Positions 19,230 to 29,346 are shown, counted from the stretch's first letter. The stretch is 64,000 nt of DNA from Pseudomonas kuykendallii (GCF_900106975.1 NZ_FNNU01000005.1:310001-374000); one strand, 5' to 3'. Notes: generated by a model from the letters alone, not told the origin. Numbers and translations: made by a program.

Positions 19230-21059
19230 ATGCGTTTTCTTCTCTCTCTGCTCTTCGGCCTCATGACCTGCACGCCGGCCTTCGCCGCGATCAGCGTCAG
19301 CCACGGCTATGCGCAGTTCGGAACGCTCAAGTATCCGGCCGACTTCAACCACTTCGACTGGGTGAATCCGCAAGCGCACAAGGGCGGCACCTTGCGGGTG
19401 ATGGCGTCCGGCACCTTCGACACTCTCAATCCCTACACCCTCAAGGGCAGCCCGCCGTCGGGCACCGCGGACTTCCTCGATTACGGGGTCAGCGAGCTGA
19501 ACGAAACGCTGCTTGCCGGCACCGGAGACTATGACCCGTCGGGCGACGAGCCGGCGTCCAGCTACGGACTGATCGCCTCGAGCGTGGAATACAACGAGGA
19601 CCGCAGCTGGGTGGTGTTCAACCTGCGCCCGGAGGCGCGCTTCCACGACGGGGTGCCGATAACCGCCTACGACGTGGCGTTTTCCTACCGCTTGCTGCGC
19701 AAGAAGGGCCATCCGCAGTACCGCACCAGCCTGCAGGAAGTGGAGCGCGTCGACATTCTCGGTCGCCAGCGCATCCGTTTCGTCTTCAAGCGCGCGGGCA
19801 ACCCGCTGCTGATCCTGCGCGTGGGTGAGTTGCCGGTGCTGCCGCAGCACTACTGGAAGGACCGCGACTTCACCGCCACCACCTATGAGGCGCCTCTGGG
19901 CAGCGGGCCGTATCGCATCACCCGGGTTTCTCCGGGCCGCCGGCTGGTGTTCGAGCGGGTCGTCAACTGGTGGGGCGAGAACCTGCCGGTGAACCGCGGC
20001 AAGTACAATTTCGATCGCGTCGAGGTGGAGTTCTACCGCGACAGCCATATCGCCTTCGAGGCGTTCAAGGCCGGCGAATTCGATATCTACATTGAGCATC
20101 AGGCGAAGAACTGGGCCAACGGCTATCGCTTTCCGGCCGTGGAGCAGGGCGCGGTGGTGCGCGCGGAAATCCCGCACAAGATCCCGACCCAGACCCAGGC
20201 GCTGTTCATGAACAGTCGCCGTGCGCCGTTCGCCGACATCGCCGTGCGCGAGGCCGTGGGCCTGATGTTCGACTTCGAGTGGGCCAATCGCACCCAGTTC
20301 AACGACGCCTACCGGCGCGCGGAGAGCTACTACCCCAACAGCGCGTTCTCGGCCACCGGCGTGCCCACCGACGCCGAGCTCCAGCTGCTGGAGCGCTACC
20401 GCGCGCAGTTGCCAGAGAAGCTCTTCGAGGAGCCGTTCGATGTTCCGCACACCGACGGGCGTGGCATCCCCCGGGAAACCCTGCGCCGTGCGCTCGGTCT
20501 ATTGGCCGGAGCCGGTTACCGGCTATCCGGGCAACGCCTGCTGGATGCCGACGGCAGGCCCCTTCGATTCGAGATACTGCTGGTCAATCCCAATCTGGAG
20601 CGCATTCTGCAGCCGTACGCCGAAAACCTCGCCCGCATCGGTATCGACGTCAGTCTGCGCACGGTGGACCGCGCGCAGTACAAGCAGCGCCTGGACCAGT
20701 ACGACTACGACATGATCCTGCTGACCCTGCCACAGACCCTCAGCCCCGGCCTGGAGCAGTGGCAGTACTTCCACTCCAGCCAGGTGGCGCTCAAGGGCGG
20801 CCGCAACTATGCCGGCGTCGCCAATCCGGTGGTCGACGGGCTGCTCGAAAGCCTGCTCGCCGCCGGCACCGAATCCCAGCAGCAGGCCGCCGCCCGCGCC
20901 CTTGACCGGGTCCTGCTCTGGCAGCACTACAGCATTCCGAACTGGTACATCGATTATCATCGCATCGCGTACCGCAATCGCTTCGCCTTCGTCACCACGC
21001 CGCCCTACACCCTCGGGTTGCGCGCCTGGTGGCTGAAGCCCACGGAGAATTCCCGATGA
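19230..21059 (+). CDS. nppA1: Extracellular solute-binding protein of peptide ABC transporter (NppA1-like)
   Basis: 609-residue periplasmic binding protein of family 5 (SBP_bac_5, YejA-like). The signal peptide MRFLLSLLFGLMTCTPAFA ends in AFA. NPQAHKGGTLRVMASGTFD and the lobe motif YEAPLGSGPYRI are typical. It is the first gene of a five-gene operon corresponding to PAO1 nppA1A2BCD, which imports peptidyl-nucleoside antibiotics and resembles E. coli yejABEF (microcin C uptake). It is paralogous along its whole length to the next gene. Its TGA overlaps the next ATG (ATGA). Confidence 0.9.
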   Translation: MRFLLSLLFGLMTCTPAFAAISVSHGYAQFGTLKYPADFNHFDWVNPQAHKGGTLRVMASGTFDTLNPYTLKGSPPSGTADFLDYGVSELNETLLAGTGDYDPSGDEPASSYGLIASSVEYNEDRSWVVFNLRPEARFHDGVPITAYDVAFSYRLLRKKGHPQYRTSLQEVERVDILGRQRIRFVFKRAGNPLLILRVGELPVLPQHYWKDRDFTATTYEAPLGSGPYRITRVSPGRRLVFERVVNWWGENLPVNRGKYNFDRVEVEFYRDSHIAFEAFKAGEFDIYIEHQAKNWANGYRFPAVEQGAVVRAEIPHKIPTQTQALFMNSRRAPFADIAVREAVGLMFDFEWANRTQFNDAYRRAESYYPNSAFSATGVPTDAELQLLERYRAQLPEKLFEEPFDVPHTDGRGIPRETLRRALGLLAGAGYRLSGQRLLDADGRPLRFEILLVNPNLERILQPYAENLARIGIDVSLRTVDRAQYKQRLDQYDYDMILLTLPQTLSPGLEQWQYFHSSQVALKGGRNYAGVANPVVDGLLESLLAAGTESQQQAAARALDRVLLWQHYSIPNWYIDYHRIAYRNRFAFVTTPPYTLGLRAWWLKPTENSR

Positions 21060-22906
21060 GCAATACCCTGAGCGCACTTCGCCGATTCGGCTGCGCCGCG
21101 CTGCTGCTGGCGCTGGCCGGCACCGTTTGCGCCGGCCCCCAGCATGCGATCACGCTGTACGACGAAGCGCCGAAGTACCCGGCGAACTTCAAGCACTTCG
21201 CCTGGGTGAATCCGGATGCGCCCAAGGGCGGCATCCTCCGCCTCTCCGGATTGAACGGTTTCGACAGCCTCAACCCGTTCATTCCCAAGGGCAACTCGGC
21301 GGATCAGCTCGGTCTGATCTACGACACGCTCACCTACCACTCCCCGGACGAGCCCTTCACCGAGTACGGGTTGCTGGCGGAGAAGATCGAAAAGGCGCCG
21401 GACAACAGCTTCGTGCGCTTCTACCTGAACCCCAAGGCACGCTTCAACGACGGCACGCCGGTCACCGCCGAGGACGTCGAGTTCACCTTCCAGACGCTGG
21501 TGGACAAGGGCGACCCGATGTATCGCCACTATTACGCGGACGTCGACAAGGTGGTCGTCGAGGACAAGCAGCGCGTGCGTTTCGACTTCAAGCACCCCGG
21601 CAACCGCGAGCTGCCGCTGATTCTCGGCCAGCTTCAGGTGCTGCCGAAGCACTGGTGGGCCACCCGCGATTTCGCCAAGAGCAGCCTGGAACCGCCACTG
21701 GGCAGCGGCCCGTACCGCGTCTCCAAGGTCGATCCGGGGCGTTCGATCCGTTACGAGCGGGTCAAGGACTGGTGGGGCAAGGACCTGCCGGTGAACCGCG
21801 GCTACTACAACTTCGACGCGATCAACGTCGACTATTACCGCGACTCCTCGGTGGCGCTGGAGGCCTTCAAGGCCGGCCAGTTCGATTTCAACCTGGAGTA
21901 CTCGGCGAAGGACTGGGCAACGGGTTACGACAGCCCCGCCCTGCGCGCCGGCAAGATCGTCCAGGAAAACCTGGTCAACCATAACCCGGCGGGCATGCAG
22001 TCGTTCGCCTTCAACATCCGCCGGCCGGTGTTCCAGGACCGCCGCGTGCGCGAGGCGATCGCCCAGCTGTTCGACTTCGAGTGGACCAACAAGCAGTTGT
22101 TCTTCGGCTCCTACAAGCGCACCCGGAGCTACTTCGAGAACTCGGAGATGGCCGCCACGGCGCTGCCGGACGCCGACGAACTGAAAATCCTCGAGCCCCT
22201 GCGCGGCAAGATTCCCGACGAGGTGTTCACCCAGGTCTTCGCTCCCCCGGTCAGCGACGGCAGCGGAATCATTCGCGACCAGAAACGCCGTGCCTACCAG
22301 TTGCTCACCGAGGCCGGCTTCAAGATCGAGAACGACAAGATGGTCGGCCCGGACGGCAAGCCGCTGGCGTTCGAGTTCCTCACCGCGCAGGCGAACCTGG
22401 AGCGGATCATCCTGCCGTTCAAGCGCAACCTCGCCGAGCTGGGCATCGACCTGCAGATCCGCCGGGTCGACGTCTCGCAGTACATCAACCGGCTGCGTTC
22501 GCGTGACTTCGACATGGTCCCCGCGACCTGGGCGCAGTCCAATTCGCCGGGCAACGAGCAGATGGAGTTCTGGCACTCGCGCAGCGCCGACAGCCCCGGC
22601 AGCCGCAACTTCATCGGCCTGCGCGACCCGGCCATCGACACGTTGGTGGAGGGGCTGATCCGCGCCGACTCGCGCAAGAGCCTGATCCTCCACTGCCGTG
22701 CGCTGGACCGCGTGCTGCAATGGGGCAATTACGTGGTGCCGAACTACTACGTCGATACCTGGCGGGTGGCCTACTGGACGCGCCTCGCCCACCCGGAAAC
22801 CACCTCGCTGTACGACTTCGGCATGATGACCTGGTGGCAGAAGCCAGGCGAAGCCGAGGTCGCGCCCGAAACCGACGGCGCCCCGGCCGAGCAGGAAGCG
22901 CACTAG
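21056..22906 (+). CDS. nppA2: Extracellular solute-binding protein of peptide ABC transporter (NppA2-like)
   Basis: 616 residues, family 5 binding protein with signal peptide MSNTLSALRRFGCAALLLAL then AGTVCA. It is a tandem paralogue of the preceding gene (both contain FKHFAWVNPDAPKGG/FNHFDWVNPQAHKGG, LGSGPYR and NRGYYNFD-type segments). The ATG at 21056 overlaps the upstream stop by 4 bp, pointing to translational coupling. An in-frame ATG nine codons earlier would add residues before the signal peptide. Two receptors feeding one permease suggest a broadened peptide range. Confidence 0.9.
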   Translation: MSNTLSALRRFGCAALLLALAGTVCAGPQHAITLYDEAPKYPANFKHFAWVNPDAPKGGILRLSGLNGFDSLNPFIPKGNSADQLGLIYDTLTYHSPDEPFTEYGLLAEKIEKAPDNSFVRFYLNPKARFNDGTPVTAEDVEFTFQTLVDKGDPMYRHYYADVDKVVVEDKQRVRFDFKHPGNRELPLILGQLQVLPKHWWATRDFAKSSLEPPLGSGPYRVSKVDPGRSIRYERVKDWWGKDLPVNRGYYNFDAINVDYYRDSSVALEAFKAGQFDFNLEYSAKDWATGYDSPALRAGKIVQENLVNHNPAGMQSFAFNIRRPVFQDRRVREAIAQLFDFEWTNKQLFFGSYKRTRSYFENSEMAATALPDADELKILEPLRGKIPDEVFTQVFAPPVSDGSGIIRDQKRRAYQLLTEAGFKIENDKMVGPDGKPLAFEFLTAQANLERIILPFKRNLAELGIDLQIRRVDVSQYINRLRSRDFDMVPATWAQSNSPGNEQMEFWHSRSADSPGSRNFIGLRDPAIDTLVEGLIRADSRKSLILHCRALDRVLQWGNYVVPNYYVDTWRVAYWTRLAHPETTSLYDFGMMTWWQKPGEAEVAPETDGAPAEQEAH

Positions 22907-23992
22907 ATGCTCGCCTATATCTTTCGCCGCCTGCTGCTGATCCTGCCGACGCTGTTCGGCATCCTGCTGATCAACTTCATCATCGTCCAGGCCGCGCCCG
23001 GCGGGCCCGTCGAGCAGATGATCGCCAAGCTCGAAGGCTTCGATGCGGCTGCCGGCGGTGCCACCGGGAGGATTTCCGGCGGCGGATCGGAGGTTTCCGG
23101 CGGGCACTCCAACTACCGCGGCGGCCAGGGGCTCGACCCCGAACTGGTCGCCGAGATCGAGAAGATGTACGGCTTCGACAAGTCGGCGCCGGAACGCTTC
23201 TGGATCATGCTGAAGAACTACGCGCAGCTGGATTTCGGCGAGAGCTTCTTCCGTAACGCCAAGGTCACCGACCTGATCGTCGAGAAGATGCCGGTGTCGA
23301 TCTCGCTCGGGCTGTGGAGCACGCTGATCATGTACCTGGTGTCGATTCCGCTGGGCATCGCCAAGGCCACCCGCCACGGCAGCGCGTTCGACGTCTGGAC
23401 CAGCTCGGCGATCATCGTCGGCTATGCGATCCCGGCGTTCCTTTTCGCCATCCTGCTGATCGTGGTGTTCGCCGGGGGCAGCTACTACGACTGGTTCCCG
23501 CTGCGCGGGCTGACCTCCAACAACTTCGACGAGTTGAGCTGGGGCGGCAAGATCCTCGACTATTTCTGGCACCTGGCGCTTCCGGTGTCGGCGCTGGTGA
23601 TCGGCAACTTCGCCACCCTTACCCTGCTGACCAAGAACAGCTTCCTCGACGAGATCAACAAGCAGTACGTGGTCACCGCCCGAGCCAAGGGGCTTTCGCG
23701 TACCGGCGTGCTCTACGGCCACGTGTTCCGCAACGCCATGCTGCTGATCATCGCCGGCTTCCCGTCGGCCTTCATCGGCATGTTCTTCACCGGCTCGCTG
23801 ATGATCGAGGTGATCTTTTCCCTCGACGGCCTCGGCCTGCTGAGCTTCGAGTCCGCGCTCAACCGTGACTATCCGGTGGTCTTCGGCAGCCTGTTCATCT
23901 TTACCCTGCTGGGCCTGCTGGTGAAGCTGATCGGCGACATCACCTACACCCTCGTCGATCCGCGCATCGACTTCGAAAGCCGGGAGAAATGA
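22907..23992 (+). CDS. nppB: Peptide ABC transporter permease (NppB/YejB-like)
   Basis: 361-residue inner-membrane permease of the DppB/OppB family. The first helix is [20 protein letters not shown] Gly/Ser-rich periplasmic stretch (about 45-70) is followed by further helices, and [21 protein letters not shown] is the EAA-type loop that contacts the ATPase. The ATG immediately follows the nppA2 TAG with no gap. Confidence 0.94.
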   Translation: MLAYIFRRLLLILPTLFGILLINFIIVQAAPGGPVEQMIAKLEGFDAAAGGATGRISGGGSEVSGGHSNYRGGQGLDPELVAEIEKMYGFDKSAPERFWIMLKNYAQLDFGESFFRNAKVTDLIVEKMPVSISLGLWSTLIMYLVSIPLGIAKATRHGSAFDVWTSSAIIVGYAIPAFLFAILLIVVFAGGSYYDWFPLRGLTSNNFDELSWGGKILDYFWHLALPVSALVIGNFATLTLLTKNSFLDEINKQYVVTARAKGLSRTGVLYGHVFRNAMLLIIAGFPSAFIGMFFTGSLMIEVIFSLDGLGLLSFESALNRDYPVVFGSLFIFTLLGLLVKLIGDITYTLVDPRIDFESREK

Positions 23993-23993
23993 G

Positions 23994-25013
23994 ATGACGT
24001 TTTCTCCTCTCAATCGCCGCCGCATCGAGCGTTTCAAGGCCAACAAGCGTGGCTGGTGGTCGCTCTGGCTGTTCCTCATCCTCTTCGGCCTGAGCCTGGG
24101 CGCCGAGCTGATAGCCAACGACAAACCGCTGGTGGTGCGCTACGACGGCGAGTGGTATTTCCCGGTGGCCAAGCGCTACCCGGAAACCGCGTTCGGCGGC
24201 GAATTCCCGCTGGAGGCCAACTACAAGAGCCGCTACATCCGTGAGCTGATCGAGGAAAAGGACGGCTGGATGATCTGGCCGCCGATCCCCTTCGACTATG
24301 CCGCGATCAACTACGACCTCTCCGTGCCCGCCCCCGCGCCGCCCTCGGCGGCCAACTGGCTGGGCACCGACGACCAGGGCCGCGACGTGCTGGCCCGGAT
24401 CATCTACGGCTTCCGCGTCTCGGTGCTGTTCGCCCTGACCCTGACCATCCTCAGCTCGATCATCGGCGTGTTCGCCGGTGCGCTGCAGGGCTTCTACGGC
24501 GGCTGGGTCGACCTGCTCGGGCAGCGCTTCCTGGAGGTCTGGTCCGGGCTGCCGGTGCTCTATCTGCTGATCATCCTCGCCAGCTTCGTTCAGCCGAACT
24601 TCTGGTGGCTGCTGGGCATTATGCTGCTGTTTTCCTGGATGAGCCTGGTGGACGTGGTGCGCGCCGAGTTCCTCCGCGGGCGCAACCTCGAGTACGTCCG
24701 TGCGGCGCGGGCACTGGGCATGCAGAACGGCGCGATCATGTTCCGTCACATCCTGCCCAACGCCATGGTTTCCACCATGACCTTCATGCCCTTCATCCTC
24801 ACCGGCGCCATCGGCACCCTCACCGCCCTGGATTTCCTCGGCTTCGGCCTGCCGGCCGGCTCGCCGTCACTGGGCGAACTGGTGGCGCAGGGCAAATCCA
24901 ACCTGCAGGCACCCTGGCTGGGTATCTGCGCATTCGCCGTGCTGGCGCTGATGCTGAGCCTGCTGGTGTTCATCGGTGAGGCCGCGCGCGATGCATTCGA
25001 TCCGAGGAAATAG
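23994..25013 (+). CDS. nppC: Peptide ABC transporter permease (NppC/YejE-like)
   Basis: 339-residue DppC/OppC-type permease partner of NppB. One N-terminal helix (WWSLWLFLILFGLSLGAEL) precedes a periplasmic domain of about 90 residues typical of YejE. The BPD_transp_1 core then starts near LGTDDQGRDVLARIIYGFR, with EAA loop EYVRAARALGMQNGAIMFRH. It starts 1 bp after the nppB stop. Confidence 0.94.
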   Translation: MTFSPLNRRRIERFKANKRGWWSLWLFLILFGLSLGAELIANDKPLVVRYDGEWYFPVAKRYPETAFGGEFPLEANYKSRYIRELIEEKDGWMIWPPIPFDYAAINYDLSVPAPAPPSAANWLGTDDQGRDVLARIIYGFRVSVLFALTLTILSSIIGVFAGALQGFYGGWVDLLGQRFLEVWSGLPVLYLLIILASFVQPNFWWLLGIMLLFSWMSLVDVVRAEFLRGRNLEYVRAARALGMQNGAIMFRHILPNAMVSTMTFMPFILTGAIGTLTALDFLGFGLPAGSPSLGELVAQGKSNLQAPWLGICAFAVLALMLSLLVFIGEAARDAFDPRK

Positions 25014-25019
25014 CGCTTC

Positions 25020-26657
25020 ATGAGCGAGATATCGTCACCCCAGAACCTCGTCGAAGTGCGCGACCTGGCCGTCGAGTTCGTCGCCGGCAACCAGTGCCAG
25101 CGCGTGGTCGAGGGCGTCAGCTTCGACATCCGCAAGGGCGAGACCCTGGCGCTGGTCGGCGAAAGCGGCTCCGGCAAGTCGGTCACCGCCCACTCGATCC
25201 TGCGCCTGCTGCCCTACCCGCTTGCCCAGCATCCCGCCGGCTCGATCCTCTACGACGGCCAGGACCTGCTGGCCCAGAGCGAACAGCGTCTGCGGCACAT
25301 CCGCGGCAACCGCATCGCGATGATCTTCCAGGAGCCGATGACCTCGCTGAACCCGCTGCACAGCATCGAGAAGCAGGTCAACGAGGTGCTCACCCTGCAC
25401 AAGGGCCTGCGCGGCAAGGCGGCGACAAAGCGCACGCTGGAGCTGCTCGAGCTGGTCGGCATCGTCGATCCGCACAAGCGCCTGAAAGCCTATCCGCACG
25501 AGTTATCCGGCGGACAACGGCAGCGCGTGATGATCGCCATGGCCCTGGCCAACGAGCCGGAACTGCTGATCGCCGACGAGCCGACCACCGCGCTGGACGT
25601 CACCGTGCAGCTGAAGATCCTCACCCTGCTCAAGGAATTGCAGGCGCGCCTGGGCATGGCGTTGCTGCTGATCAGCCACGATCTGAACCTGGTTCGGCAA
25701 ATAGCGCATCGCGTATGTGTCATGCAGTGCGGACGCATCGTCGAACAGGGGTCGTGTGAAAAACTGTTCCAGACGCCCGAGCATCCGTATACGCGTGAAC
25801 TGCTCTGCGCCGAGCCCCGTGGGGAGGCAGCCGCCAATCCGCCGGGGCCGCCGCTGCTGGAAGTGCAAGACCTGCGCGTGTGGTTCCCGATCAAGAAAGG
25901 GCTGCTGCAGCGCACCGTCGATCACATCAAGGCAGTGGACGGAGTCGATTTCAGTCTGCCGAAAGGCCAGACGCTGGGGATCGTCGGCGAAAGCGGTTCG
26001 GGCAAGTCGACGCTGGGTCTGGCGATCCTGCGTCTGATCGCGAGCCAGGGTTCGATTCGTTTCCAGGGCCAGCCGTTGGATCAGCTGACCCAGCAGCAGG
26101 TTCGCCCGCTGCGGCGGCAGATGCAGGTGGTCTTCCAGGACCCGTTCGGCAGTCTCAGCCCCCGTATGTCGGTGGCGCAGATCGTCGGCGAAGGCTTGCG
26201 GATTCACGCCATGGGCAACGAGGCTGAACAGGAACAGGCAATCATCGACGCGCTCAAGGAGGTAGGTCTGGACCCGGACACCCGGCACCGCTACCCCCAC
26301 GAGTTTTCCGGCGGGCAACGGCAGCGAATCGCCATTGCCCGCGCGTTGGTGCTGAAGCCGGCGCTGATCCTGCTCGACGAGCCCACTTCGGCGCTCGATC
26401 GGACGGTTCAACGTCAGGTAGTGGAGTTGCTTCGATCGCTACAGGCCAAGTACAACCTGACCTACCTGTTCATCAGCCACGATCTGGGGGTGGTCAAGGC
26501 GCTGAGTCATCAGTTGATGGTGCTCAAGCAGGGTCAGGTGGTTGAACGCGGCCCGGCGGATGCAGTCTTCGCCGCCCCGCAGCACCCTTATACACGGCAG
26601 TTGTTGGAGGCCGCCTTTCTGGCCCCGCAACCGTCGCCAAACCAAGAAAGAGGATAA
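25020..26657 (+). CDS. nppD: Peptide ABC transporter fused dual ATPase (NppD/YejF-like)
   Basis: 545 residues carrying two complete ABC ATPase domains in one chain. Walker A GESGSGKS occurs near residues 47 and 323. Each half also has an ABC signature ([30 protein letters not shown]) and Walker B ([24 protein letters not shown]). The C-terminal half ends with the oligopeptide-type HPYTRQLL. It closes the npp operon. fabI starts only 4 bp beyond, so read-through into fabI is likely. Confidence 0.95.
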   Translation: MSEISSPQNLVEVRDLAVEFVAGNQCQRVVEGVSFDIRKGETLALVGESGSGKSVTAHSILRLLPYPLAQHPAGSILYDGQDLLAQSEQRLRHIRGNRIAMIFQEPMTSLNPLHSIEKQVNEVLTLHKGLRGKAATKRTLELLELVGIVDPHKRLKAYPHELSGGQRQRVMIAMALANEPELLIADEPTTALDVTVQLKILTLLKELQARLGMALLLISHDLNLVRQIAHRVCVMQCGRIVEQGSCEKLFQTPEHPYTRELLCAEPRGEAAANPPGPPLLEVQDLRVWFPIKKGLLQRTVDHIKAVDGVDFSLPKGQTLGIVGESGSGKSTLGLAILRLIASQGSIRFQGQPLDQLTQQQVRPLRRQMQVVFQDPFGSLSPRMSVAQIVGEGLRIHAMGNEAEQEQAIIDALKEVGLDPDTRHRYPHEFSGGQRQRIAIARALVLKPALILLDEPTSALDRTVQRQVVELLRSLQAKYNLTYLFISHDLGVVKALSHQLMVLKQGQVVERGPADAVFAAPQHPYTRQLLEAAFLAPQPSPNQERG

Positions 26658-26661
26658 GCAC

Positions 26662-27456
26662 ATGGGTTTTCTCGCCGGTAAGCGCGTACTGATTGTTGGT
26701 GTCGCCAGCAAGCTCTCGATCGCCTCGGGTATCGCCGCCGCCATGCACCGCGAAGGCGCCGAACTCGCCTTCACGTATCAGAATGAAAAGCTCAAGAGCC
26801 GCGTCGAGGAGTTCGCTGCGGGCTGGGGCTCCAACCCTGAGCTGTGCTTCCCCTGCGACGTCGCCAACGACGAGGAAATCGCCTCGGTCTTCGAAGCGCT
26901 GGGTAAGAAATGGGACGGCCTGGACATCATCGTCCACTCGGTCGGCTTCGCCCCGGGCGACCAGCTCGACGGCGACTTCACCGAAGTCACCACCCGTGAA
27001 GGCTTCAAGATCGCCCACGACATCAGCGCCTACAGCTTCGTCGCCCTGGCCAAGGCCGGTCGCGAACTGATGAAGGGCCGCAATGGCAGCCTGCTGACGC
27101 TCTCCTACCTGGGCGCCGAGCGCACCATGCCGAACTACAACGTGATGGGCATGGCCAAGGCGAGCCTGGAAGCCGGCGTCCGCTACCTGGCCGGCAGCCT
27201 CGGCCCGGAAGGCACGCGCGTCAACGCCATCTCCGCCGGCCCGATCCGTACGCTCGCGGCAAGCGGCATCAAGAGCTTCCGCAAGATGCTCGCGGCCAAC
27301 GAGAAACAGACCCCGCTGCGCCGCAACGTCACCATCGACGAAGTGGGCAACGCCGGCGCGTTCCTCTGCTCCGACCTGGCCTCGGGCATCAGCGGTGAAA
27401 TCCTCTACGTCGACGGCGGTTTCAACACCACCGCGATGGGCAACATCGAAGAGTGA
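26662..27456 (+). CDS. fabI: Enoyl-[acyl-carrier-protein] reductase (NADH)
   Basis: 264-residue SDR enzyme that carries out the last step of fatty acid elongation. The modified cofactor motif [13 protein letters not shown] is typical of FabI. The active site Tyr-x6-Lys lies in [17 protein letters not shown], and [16 protein letters not shown] is the substrate-loop region. The ATG at 26662 has AGAGGA upstream and starts [10 protein letters not shown] as in other pseudomonads. It is close enough to nppD to be co-transcribed, and probably also has its own promoter inside nppD. Confidence 0.97.
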   Translation: MGFLAGKRVLIVGVASKLSIASGIAAAMHREGAELAFTYQNEKLKSRVEEFAAGWGSNPELCFPCDVANDEEIASVFEALGKKWDGLDIIVHSVGFAPGDQLDGDFTEVTTREGFKIAHDISAYSFVALAKAGRELMKGRNGSLLTLSYLGAERTMPNYNVMGMAKASLEAGVRYLAGSLGPEGTRVNAISAGPIRTLAASGIKSFRKMLAANEKQTPLRRNVTIDEVGNAGAFLCSDLASGISGEILYVDGGFNTTAMGNIEE

Positions 27457-27490
27457 TGGCCTGACCGGTCGCGGTGATCGATCCTGAGCA

Positions 27491-27517
27491 AACGCCCCGA
27501 ACGCCGGGGCGTTTTGC
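27491..27517 (+). terminator. Rho-independent terminator after fabI
   Basis: Stem AACGCCCC/GGGGCGTT (27491-27498 and 27506-27513) with a seven-base loop, followed by TTTGCTTT. Confidence 0.75.
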
Positions 27518-27560
27518 TTTGCTCGCGGCGAAACCAACCGGTTTCCCGATCGACAGACGC

Positions 27561-27594
27561 AAAAAAGCCCGCTTCTTTCGAGGCGGGCTTTTTT
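27561..27594. terminator. Strong bidirectional terminator between fabI and oprF
   Basis: AAAAAAGCCCGC and GCGGGCTTTTTT form a 12-bp perfect inverted repeat with a ten-base loop. There is a T tract on both strands, so it ends oprF on the minus strand and backs up the fabI terminator. Confidence 0.9.
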
Positions 27595-27636
27595 CTTCTG
27601 CCGAACCGCCGGAGCGGTTCGACAGAATCCCGAGGC

Positions 27637-28611
27637 TTACTTGGCCTGGGCTTCCACTTCGGCTTCTACGCGACGGTTGACGGCACGGCCAGCTTCGGTC
27701 GCGTTGTCAGCCACCGGGCGCGACTCGCCGTAACCGACGGAGTCAACACGGTTGCCGGCTACGCCGTACTGGTTGACCAGCACGTTTTTGACGGCAGCAG
27801 CACGACGCTCGGAGAGCTTCTGGTTGTAGGCGTCGGTGCCGACGGAGTCGGTGTGGCCTTCAACGGTCGTGGTGGTCTGCGGGTACTGGTTCATGAAGTC
27901 AGCCAGGTTCTTGATGTCGCCATAGCTGTCTTGCTTCACGGTGGCCTTGTCGAAGTCGAATTTCACGTCGAGCTCGACGCGAACAACTTCAGGAGCCGGT
28001 TCCGGCTCTTGAGCGACCGGAGCCGGGGCTGGAGCCGGAGCCGGCTCGACCGCTGCGACTTCGCGAGCACCGCCACCGAAGTTCATGCCGACGCCTACGC
28101 CAGCCATCCACTCGGTTTCGCCGCGGTCGATGTTGTACATGCCGTCGACGCTGGCTTTAGCGAAGAAGTTTTCGGTGAAGTAGTACTTCACGCCGGTACC
28201 GACGTTGGCAAAGGTGCTGTGGTCACGACCGCCGCGAGTCGCCTGACCGATGCTCTGGTGAGCCAGGCCGGCGGAAACGTACGGACGCAGGCCTACACCC
28301 GGAGTACCGAAGTTGTAGATAGCATCGAGGGAAGCCAGGTTGCCCTTGATGTTCTTGCTGCCAGTGTCGCTATCGCCACGAATGTCGTGGTACTCGCCGT
28401 AGGACAGAGCCAGCTCGACGTCGTCGGTCAGGTAGTAGCCGACCGAACCGCCAAACAGTTTGGCGTTCGAAGCGTCTTTAGAGCTGTCGGTGAAGTACTT
28501 CTTACCGAAAGCTTCCACCTCGACAGCGCCTTGGCCCTGGGCCAGCGCGTGAACAGAAGTCGCGGCTATCAGAGAGCCAATGACAACGCCTAAGGTGTTC
28601 TTGAGTTTCAT
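27637..28611 (-). CDS. oprF: Major outer-membrane porin OprF
   Basis: 324 residues. OprF is the OmpA-like porin that anchors the outer membrane to peptidoglycan. Signal peptide: MKLKNTLGVVIGSLIAATSV then HALA. An eight-strand beta barrel occupies about 25-180. An Ala/Pro/Glu linker (VEPAPAPAPAPVAQEPEPAP) leads to the OmpA C-terminal domain with VEGHTDSVGTDAYNQKLSE and the diaminopimelate-binding NRRVE. It is shorter than P. aeruginosa OprF (about 350), mainly in the linker, and contains no cysteine. SD is GGGGA before ATG. It lies downstream of sigX on the same strand, the classic SigX-OprF arrangement. Confidence 0.97.
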   Translation of the reverse strand: MKLKNTLGVVIGSLIAATSVHALAQGQGAVEVEAFGKKYFTDSSKDASNAKLFGGSVGYYLTDDVELALSYGEYHDIRGDSDTGSKNIKGNLASLDAIYNFGTPGVGLRPYVSAGLAHQSIGQATRGGRDHSTFANVGTGVKYYFTENFFAKASVDGMYNIDRGETEWMAGVGVGMNFGGGAREVAAVEPAPAPAPAPVAQEPEPAPEVVRVELDVKFDFDKATVKQDSYGDIKNLADFMNQYPQTTTTVEGHTDSVGTDAYNQKLSERRAAAVKNVLVNQYGVAGNRVDSVGYGESRPVADNATEAGRAVNRRVEAEVEAQAK

Positions 28612-28719
28612 CCGTTTAAATCCCCATCAAGTGTGATGAATAAGCCAGCAGGCCGATGCTCGCTAACTTGGCAATAGTTTACCAGAGCGGGCCTGACCAT
28701 ATGAGAGCTTATTGCCCCA

Positions 28720-29310
28720 CTAAGTTTCGGAAATGCCCGAAAATTTTTCACGAAGCCTATCCAACGCCCTTTTGTAGCGCATTTTTGTCGCGCTCAGGCC
28801 CATATGCATGATGTCGGCAATTTCCTGAAACTCGAGTTCCGCGACGAAACGCAACACGAGGATTTCCCGGTCAATCGGGTTGACATGAATCAGCCAGCGG
28901 TCAAGCCCGCCGCGCTCTTCAACCTTTGGAGCCTTCTCCTCGGAGGCCTCCTCGAGCGGGTCGAGACTGAGGGCGTCGAGCAGACGCCGCTTACGACGCT
29001 CCTTGCGATACTGGGTGATGCATTCGTTATACGTAATGCTATAAAGCCATGTCTTGAACTTCGACTTGCCTTCGAAGTTCTTCAGGCCGTAGAGCACTTT
29101 GAGCATCACTTCCTGACATACATCGTCGGCATCCCGGTCGTTACCCAGATAGCGGGCACAGACATTGAACAAGGTGCGCTGATAACGCCGCATCAACTCT
29201 TCGTAGGCACGGGTGACATGGAACAGTTCGGCATGCGCGCGCTGTACCAATTCCTCATCGGTAAGCTCGCGGGGATCGTAGCGCTGGGGGGCAGATTGGG
29301 TTTTGTTCAA
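28720..29310 (-). CDS. sigX: ECF RNA polymerase sigma factor SigX
   Basis: 196 residues. Sigma region 2 spans about 25-95 (DADDVCQEVMLKVLYGL, FKTWLYSITYNECI). Region 4 spans about 140-190 (FQEIADIMHMGLSATKMRYKRAL). SigX responds to envelope and membrane-fluidity stress and drives oprF and fatty acid genes. No anti-sigma gene is adjacent, but the upstream gene is the MscS-like cmpX, as elsewhere in Pseudomonas. The acidic/basic linker (EEASEEKAPKVEERG) between the sigma regions is also typical. Confidence 0.96.
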   Translation of the reverse strand: MNKTQSAPQRYDPRELTDEELVQRAHAELFHVTRAYEELMRRYQRTLFNVCARYLGNDRDADDVCQEVMLKVLYGLKNFEGKSKFKTWLYSITYNECITQYRKERRKRRLLDALSLDPLEEASEEKAPKVEERGGLDRWLIHVNPIDREILVLRFVAELEFQEIADIMHMGLSATKMRYKRALDRLREKFSGISET

Positions 29311-29346
29311 AACAAGTCGGGCCGACAGTCAGATCGATAGCAGCCT

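Noticed and set aside
21005-24124. Very long open frame antisense to the npp genes (over 1000 codons)
   Set aside because: It lies opposite strongly conserved ABC genes, its protein is rich in Arg/Gln/Asp/Glu without domains, and long antisense frames are expected at this GC content.
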